From assembly GCA_023267795.1 (NCBI GenBank), contig JAHFMP010000031.1:1-9151 (forward strand): a stretch of DNA of 9,151 nucleotides. Direction: 5' to 3'. Position 1 is the first letter of the stretch, and each line of letters starts with the position of its first letter. This document shows positions 5,415 to 9,151 of the stretch, piece by piece. The position numbers were made by a program, and so were the translations under genes. The notes under the pieces are model-generated. The model searched no databases. It was given only the letters and a program-made list of their open reading frames with translations, and was not told the DNA's origin. This stretch comes from Candidatus Woesearchaeota archaeon. Lineage in GTDB: Archaea; Nanobdellota; Nanobdellia; Woesearchaeales; DSVV01.

Positions 5415-6923
5415 TTATTCTAATAATTCCATATCTCTTTGAACACGAGCAACATAATATCTGATCTCATCTGCTTTCTTCTCACATTTTTTTTTGCTCA
5501 AGCTTTTAATATATCTACAAACATGCGAACCAGTGATATAAGAAGCAACATCGTCCCAGCTTGGATCTGTTATTCCATTATCTTTTTCAGCATTTTCAAT
5601 TGCGTGCTTTATTACCAGATAGTTTCCATTATCCACTGCAATTTTATACGCTGCAATAGTAAATAAATCTCCATTTGTGTAATTGGAAAAATAACTATCA
5701 ACATCAACTAAATAGTTCACAGCAGCAGTGATTTCTCTATTTGGATCTGTTCTTTCATCTCTCCCAATACAATGTTTATTATCACAAAGATCATGGTCAT
5801 AGGCTCTCTCTGCTGAAAATTTAAGCAATCCAACATGCTTATTGCCAATGCCTGCATTTGGGTTACCTCTAGATTCTTCAAAAATAAGAGCAAGAACAAG
5901 TGCTGTGTAGATAGATGTTCCTTCCACTGCATTATTAATATATGTTCCATACTCTTCATAAATAGAATTCAATATATTTACTGTCATTTGTTGCTGTGGT
6001 TTGTATTCTTCACTATATTCTTGCACTAAATAATTATCACAAAACTTATTTGGACCTTCTTGTGTTGTACAACCACTTCTTGGTGCTGTTATAATTTTAA
6101 GTTCAACACCATCAAAATAGCAGTAAGCATTCACTCTATTTTCATAAAGAACAGCTCCTCCTTCTTCAACCGGAACATTAAGATCACGAATTTCAAAATG
6201 AAGATGTGGCCTGTAGTAATTTTTTCCTTTTGGTCCTCTTCCACCTACAAAACCAAGTACTGTACTTTCTTTTACCTTTTCTCCAACTGTTACAGTTATA
6301 GACTCCATGTGAAGATATTCTGAAAATAAACCATCTCCATGATCTACCTCGACTCTGCCCCATTCTGGAACTATTGTTGAAATTATTCCATCACCAACAT
6401 TAAAAACAGAAGTTCCTCTTTTTGCCTGAATATCAAGTCCACCATGATATACAGACCCTATGCCTCCTGTAGCATGAGATCCTCTAAATCCAAAACAGGA
6501 GATAATATGGTGCTCTAAAGTATCTACCGGCCAGATTTTAAATGGTGGTTTTGCGTCATATACTGTATTTTCTTTTGAAGATTCTGCAACAATAGTATTT
6601 TTTTCTTCATTATCGGTTTTTTCTTGAACTCTTCCTACATTTTTAACTATTTTTATGATCTTTTCTAAAGAAAAATTTGGGAGTGAAAATTCAGAAACAT
6701 AATTGTCAAAAAATTTCAAAACTCCACTACCTGCTGCTACTCCACAACCTAAAGCTCCTGCTGCAAAGATCACTGTTGATGTTTTTGGGATACGTATTTT
6801 CGCTGCATAATCTACAAGTTGTCCAACTACATCGTACATTAAATATTCACGGAGAGTCCTAACTTCTGCAACAATCCTTTCTAATCCCTTTTTTTTCCTT
6901 CTTCGTACAATCAGTCTTGACAT
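5415..6923 (-). CDS. Membrane-anchored M23 (LytM) peptidase + SLT lytic-transglycosylase-like protein
   Basis: 502 residues from the ATG at 6923 (a GTG at 6932 would add three). A strongly basic N-terminus (RRRKKKG at 7-13) and a hydrophobic segment at about 49-72 predict one membrane helix with the rest outside. The M23 domain (about 128-255) has H160-x3-D164 (YHGGLDI), H205 (EYLHM) and H240-x-H242 (PHLHFEI), the full zinc/catalytic set of LytM-type endopeptidases. After a linker, residues about 312-498 resemble an SLT/GH23 domain: candidate catalytic E350 in ALIFEESRGNPNAG, then VGLLKFS where bacterial enzymes have GLMQ, and a closing YYVARVQ helix. Eight cysteines outside the membrane (143, 268, 285, 295, 380, 385, 469, 480) suggest disulfides. 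Both domains act on bacterial murein, which archaea lack, so targets may be bacteria or another polymer. Confidence 0.85.
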   Translation of the reverse strand: MSRLIVRRRKKKGLERIVAEVRTLREYLMYDVVGQLVDYAAKIRIPKTSTVIFAAGALGCGVAAGSGVLKFFDNYVSEFSLPNFSLEKIIKIVKNVGRVQEKTDNEEKNTIVAESSKENTVYDAKPPFKIWPVDTLEHHIISCFGFRGSHATGGIGSVYHGGLDIQAKRGTSVFNVGDGIISTIVPEWGRVEVDHGDGLFSEYLHMESITVTVGEKVKESTVLGFVGGRGPKGKNYYRPHLHFEIRDLNVPVEEGGAVLYENRVNAYCYFDGVELKIITAPRSGCTTQEGPNKFCDNYLVQEYSEEYKPQQQMTVNILNSIYEEYGTYINNAVEGTSIYTALVLALIFEESRGNPNAGIGNKHVGLLKFSAERAYDHDLCDNKHCIGRDERTDPNREITAAVNYLVDVDSYFSNYTNGDLFTIAAYKIAVDNGNYLVIKHAIENAEKDNGITDPSWDDVASYITGSHVCRYIKSLSKKKCEKKADEIRYYVARVQRDMELLE

Positions 6924-7007
6924 AATTATCACTGTTTTTTGTTGTCAATATCTTAAATAATATTCACTACCCATAAGTAATATTCTTAATACACTGTAAA
7001 ATAGGGC

Positions 7008-7019
7008 AATTTATAAATT
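7008..7019 (-). promoter_or_regulatory. 12-bp palindrome containing a TATA box
   Basis: AATTTATAAATT is a perfect 12-bp palindrome about 85 bases upstream of the M23/SLT start, so it would give a leader of about 60 bases. A second, weaker candidate (TTTAAGATA, minus strand, about 6950-6960) lies closer to the start. It sits in the 130-base gap after the RSH gene; which element is used is unknown. Confidence 0.25.
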
Positions 7020-7053
7020 TTTAGGAAAACACACCCGCTAGAAAACAATCTTC

Positions 7054-8193
7054 CTAATTCAATTTTATATCCAAAACCCCTTTGATTTTCTTCATGTCCT
7101 CCCGCAACCATCTGAACTCTGGATCATCTGTTACAGACACTTTGACTTTAATAAGGACGTTCTCCTTTTTATTTTTTGTGTGAATAGAGATAATGTTGAT
7201 TTTTTGTGCTGCGATAAGGTTCATAATATCTGCAAGAACTCCAACTCTATCAGTTACCATAATCATAATTGTTGCATACAGTGTTGTTTCCTGCTTTGTC
7301 CATGAGATTGGCACTTCTTTTGTCATGTCGAGGCTATGAATGTTTGAACAATCTTTCCTGTGAATCGTAATTTTCTTTTCCTTTGTGAAAAAGCCGCGTA
7401 TAGGATCATTTTGTTTTGGAGAACAGCATTTTGAGATTTTTACAGGAGCAGTTTTTCCATCTATTCTAATAAATTTTGCCAGTGCGCTTTCACTTATTAC
7501 TTCTTCTTTCATTCCTTTTTTAGGGTCATCTTTAGAAAAAATGTTGAGGCAGGCTCTGATTTTTGATTTTGCTTTCTGCGTAGCAACAAATTTCAACCAT
7601 TCTCTGGAAGGAATTGCATTTTTTCTTGTGATAATTTCAATAATGTCACCTGACTTCAAAAGAGAGCTTAGAGGTGCGACTTTTCCATTGACTTTTGCCT
7701 GTATGCAATGGTCGCCAATAGTACTATGCACCATGTACGCAAAATCAACAGGTGTTGCCTTTATAGGAAGAGATATTGGGTCTCCTTTTGGGGTGAAAAC
7801 AACAATTTCATCCTGAAATAAATCCACTTTAAGAGTTTCAACAAAATCTTTTGCATCCTCTGACTGCATTTTCCATTCAAGAATCTGTTTCAGCCACGAT
7901 ATCCGCTTGTCAAATATTTTATCCCGTTCATTGCCTGTATAGCGCCAGTGTGCTGCAATGCCTTCTTCTGCTTCATTGTGCATTTGCTCTGTGCGAATCT
8001 GCACTTCAATTATTTTGCCATAATTGCTCAATAAAGTAGTATGCAGGCTTTGGTAGCCGTTTGCTTTTGGAACAGAGATATAATCCTTAAAGCGATGTGG
8101 CATTGGTTTCCATAGATCATGCACTACTCCAAGTGCTGCATAACAGTCAGGAATTGTTTTGGTAACAATGCGCACTGCAAAAAGATCATACAC
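7054..8193 (-). CDS. RelA/SpoT homologue, C-terminal part: (p)ppGpp synthetase + TGS + zinc-finger + ACT (separate frame)
   Basis: 379 codons from GTG at 8193, the second half of a long RSH protein lying in the -1 frame relative to the first half. The GTG is not a likely natural start: it falls inside the synthetase domain, in QVYDLFAVRIV. In order: synthetase core with HRFKDYI (33-39) and GYQSLHT (46-52), EVQIRTEQMHNEAEEGIAAHW (63-83, catalytic Glu region); TGS domain (about 126-190, FTPKGDPISLP and FAYMVHS); helical region; Cys/His cluster KCCSPK...HRKDC (255-282); and ACT domain (about 305-378). The RFKD motif is the form seen in bifunctional Rel/SpoT rather than synthesis-only RelA (EXDD). 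The product alone would lack the synthetase N-terminus. The reconstructed full protein is 653 residues. Confidence 0.85.
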   Translation of the reverse strand: MYDLFAVRIVTKTIPDCYAALGVVHDLWKPMPHRFKDYISVPKANGYQSLHTTLLSNYGKIIEVQIRTEQMHNEAEEGIAAHWRYTGNERDKIFDKRISWLKQILEWKMQSEDAKDFVETLKVDLFQDEIVVFTPKGDPISLPIKATPVDFAYMVHSTIGDHCIQAKVNGKVAPLSSLLKSGDIIEIITRKNAIPSREWLKFVATQKAKSKIRACLNIFSKDDPKKGMKEEVISESALAKFIRIDGKTAPVKISKCCSPKQNDPIRGFFTKEKKITIHRKDCSNIHSLDMTKEVPISWTKQETTLYATIMIMVTDRVGVLADIMNLIAAQKINIISIHTKNKKENVLIKVKVSVTDDPEFRWLREDMKKIKGVLDIKLN

Positions 8194-9014
8194 CTGATCA
8201 AAATCAAGCTTTTTTTTTGCATCTTTTTATAGATGCTGTAGAAATACTTTGCTCTTCCGTATACTTTCGCATGCACTTTTTTCTCATTGAGTGCTTTCTG
8301 AATCTCTTCAATAATTTTTTTTGCAATCTTTTCCCGTTCTGTCCGTTTTTCAGAAATTTTCTCTGTGAGAAAATGATACACATCTGGATGCAGATAACGC
8401 AGGCAAAGATCTTCCAGCTCACCTTTTACGAGAAAAATTCCCAGCTTGTTTGCAACAGGCGCATAAATGTGGAGTGTTTCTTCAGAGATTCTTCTTTGTT
8501 TTTCTTCATTGCAATACTTTAATGTCCGCATATTATGCAGCCTGTCTGCAAGTTTTACAAGAATGACCCTTATGTCTTTTGTTGTTGCAAGCAATACTTT
8601 TCTGATGTTCTCAGCAGTATAATCTTCGCGTGAATCAAAATGAATGCCACCTATTTTCGTGACACCTTCCACAAGTGTTGCAATTTCTTCTCCAAATTCT
8701 CTTTTAATCTCTTGCAGCTTCACAGGAGTATCTTCCACGACATCATGAAGCAGTGCAGCGCAAATTGTTGCAGAATCTGCTTTTAATGAAATGAGGATTT
8801 TTGCAACCTCAACAGGATGGATAATGTATGCTTCTCCAGTATCTCGTTTTTGGCCTTTGTGCGCGGTGTTTGCAAAAAGAAGTGCTTTTTTGATAAGTTT
8901 CAGCTGTGCTTTTGGATTATATTCTTTTATCTGTGAAAAGATATCTTCTGAGATAGATCCTATATCTTCTTCTGTGAGTTGTTCCTTGCGTGAAAAAGAG
9001 CTTTCTTCTATCAT
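8124..9014 (-). CDS. RelA/SpoT homologue, N-terminal part: HD (p)ppGpp hydrolase + start of synthetase
   Basis: The first half of the long RSH protein, ATG at 9014-9012. Family-like sequence runs to about residue 268, then continues out of frame to a stop at 8124 (296 codons). The HD hydrolase residues are all present: R57, H66, H90-D91 and E94-D95 (LLHDVVEDT), D157 and N161 (KLADRLHNMRT). As I remember the numbering, each is 13 higher than in the Streptococcus equisimilis enzyme. The synthetase begins with VYGRAKYFYSIYKKM (251-265; R254, K256, K264) and breaks at a run of nine A on the coding strand. Adding one A restores KKKLDFDQVYDLF and places the Asp of YDLF at 277, again +13. As it stands, this frame alone would encode a mainly hydrolase protein. 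RSH proteins set (p)ppGpp levels during starvation; long forms are common in bacteria and rare in archaea. Confidence 0.85.
   Translation of the reverse strand: MIEESSFSRKEQLTEEDIGSISEDIFSQIKEYNPKAQLKLIKKALLFANTAHKGQKRDTGEAYIIHPVEVAKILISLKADSATICAALLHDVVEDTPVKLQEIKREFGEEIATLVEGVTKIGGIHFDSREDYTAENIRKVLLATTKDIRVILVKLADRLHNMRTLKYCNEEKQRRISEETLHIYAPVANKLGIFLVKGELEDLCLRYLHPDVYHFLTEKISEKRTEREKIAKKIIEEIQKALNEKKVHAKVYGRAKYFYSIYKKMQKKSLILIRCMIFLQCALLPKQFLTVMQHLE
8210..8218 (-). other. A9 homopolymer at the RSH frame break (candidate slippage site)
   Basis: On the coding strand, CAA is followed by AAA AAA AGC in the first frame. One extra A gives CAA AAA AAA AAG CTT GAT, which continues the family sequence. 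The same result follows from a -1 ribosomal slip on A-AAA-AAA or from RNA polymerase adding one A. No strong downstream stem-loop or pseudoknot is obvious in the next 50 bases, only a short TGAT/ATCA hairpin. A sequencing or assembly error in the homopolymer is the simplest explanation. Confidence 0.7.
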
Positions 9015-9042
9015 GGCAAACTGTATTGTAAGGATGAGGAGC

Positions 9043-9050
9043 TATATAAA
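9043..9050 (-). promoter_or_regulatory. TATA box for the RSH gene
   Basis: TTTATATA on the minus strand, centred about 32 bases before the RSH ATG. It predicts a transcript with a leader of only a few bases. A working promoter form here argues that the split RSH gene is, or recently was, expressed. Confidence 0.5.
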
Positions 9051-9151
9051 GGTGACTGGAGCAAAATCTTCGTGCCCTATCTGCTGTAGATTCTGGTGTG
9101 AAGTAACAGTGGTGCCATTCTATTTTTCGAGTGAAATCTGCAACTTCGATA

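Noticed and set aside
6924..6932. GTG start for the M23/SLT gene at 6932
   Set aside because: ATG at 6923 loses only three residues and is the stronger start codon.
9034..9151. Open plus-strand frame with CPICC at the right edge, and an open minus-strand frame over the same bases
   Set aside because: Only about 39 codons are visible. Neither is recognisable, and the plus frame would overlap the RSH promoter. The edge leaves it undecidable.
1..9151. CRISPR arrays, insertion sequences or transposases
   Set aside because: No regularly spaced repeats, terminal inverted repeats with a transposase, or target duplications were seen.

Overview
The window looks like part of an AT-rich archaeal chromosome. 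The strongest markers are an archaeal/eukaryotic-type EF-1 alpha followed by an archaeal-type ribosomal protein uS10 (the usual archaeal tuf-rpsJ pairing), TATA-box promoters placed about 25-30 bases before several start codons (leaderless transcripts), and an AbrB/VapC pair of archaeal flavour. The short genes, the DPANN-like hydrophobic N-terminus of one surface protein and an M23/SLT wall-hydrolase-like protein in a presumably murein-free cell suggest a DPANN archaeon (Woesearchaeota/Pacearchaeota-like). That placement is inference; the archaeal assignment itself is strong.

Layout. Bases 1-294 (minus) are the first 98 codons of a CorA-type Mg2+ transporter that runs off the left edge, preceded by a very lysine-rich 55-residue ORF (320-487, minus). 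A gene-free stretch of about 490 bases (488-974) contains a tandem 21-bp-period repeat, a nested hairpin region that could be an undescribed RNA, and the tuf promoter and leader. Then come tuf (EF-1 alpha) and rpsJ (uS10) on the plus strand. Convergent to them is a vapB-vapC toxin-antitoxin pair (minus). Divergent from vapB is a plus-strand pair: an endonuclease IV-like TIM-barrel protein and a DUF2203 protein. Next is a membrane-anchored, extremely acidic protein with its own promoter. Convergent to that is a membrane-anchored protein combining an M23 (LytM) peptidase domain with an SLT/GH23 lytic-transglycosylase-like domain (minus). The right end is a long RelA/SpoT homologue (minus), split into two frames by one missing base in a nine-base homopolymer.

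How they fit together. The left half is mostly housekeeping: ion transport, translation and probable base-excision repair. The right half is more accessory: an acidic surface protein, a putative secreted wall-degrading enzyme and (p)ppGpp metabolism. The RSH split leaves the hydrolase half intact and puts the synthetase, TGS and ACT parts in the -1 frame. Restoring one base returns catalytic residues to the positions expected for the family, so it is either a homopolymer sequencing error, a recent mutation or a slippage-controlled gene. The last ~100 bases hold no feature I can defend.
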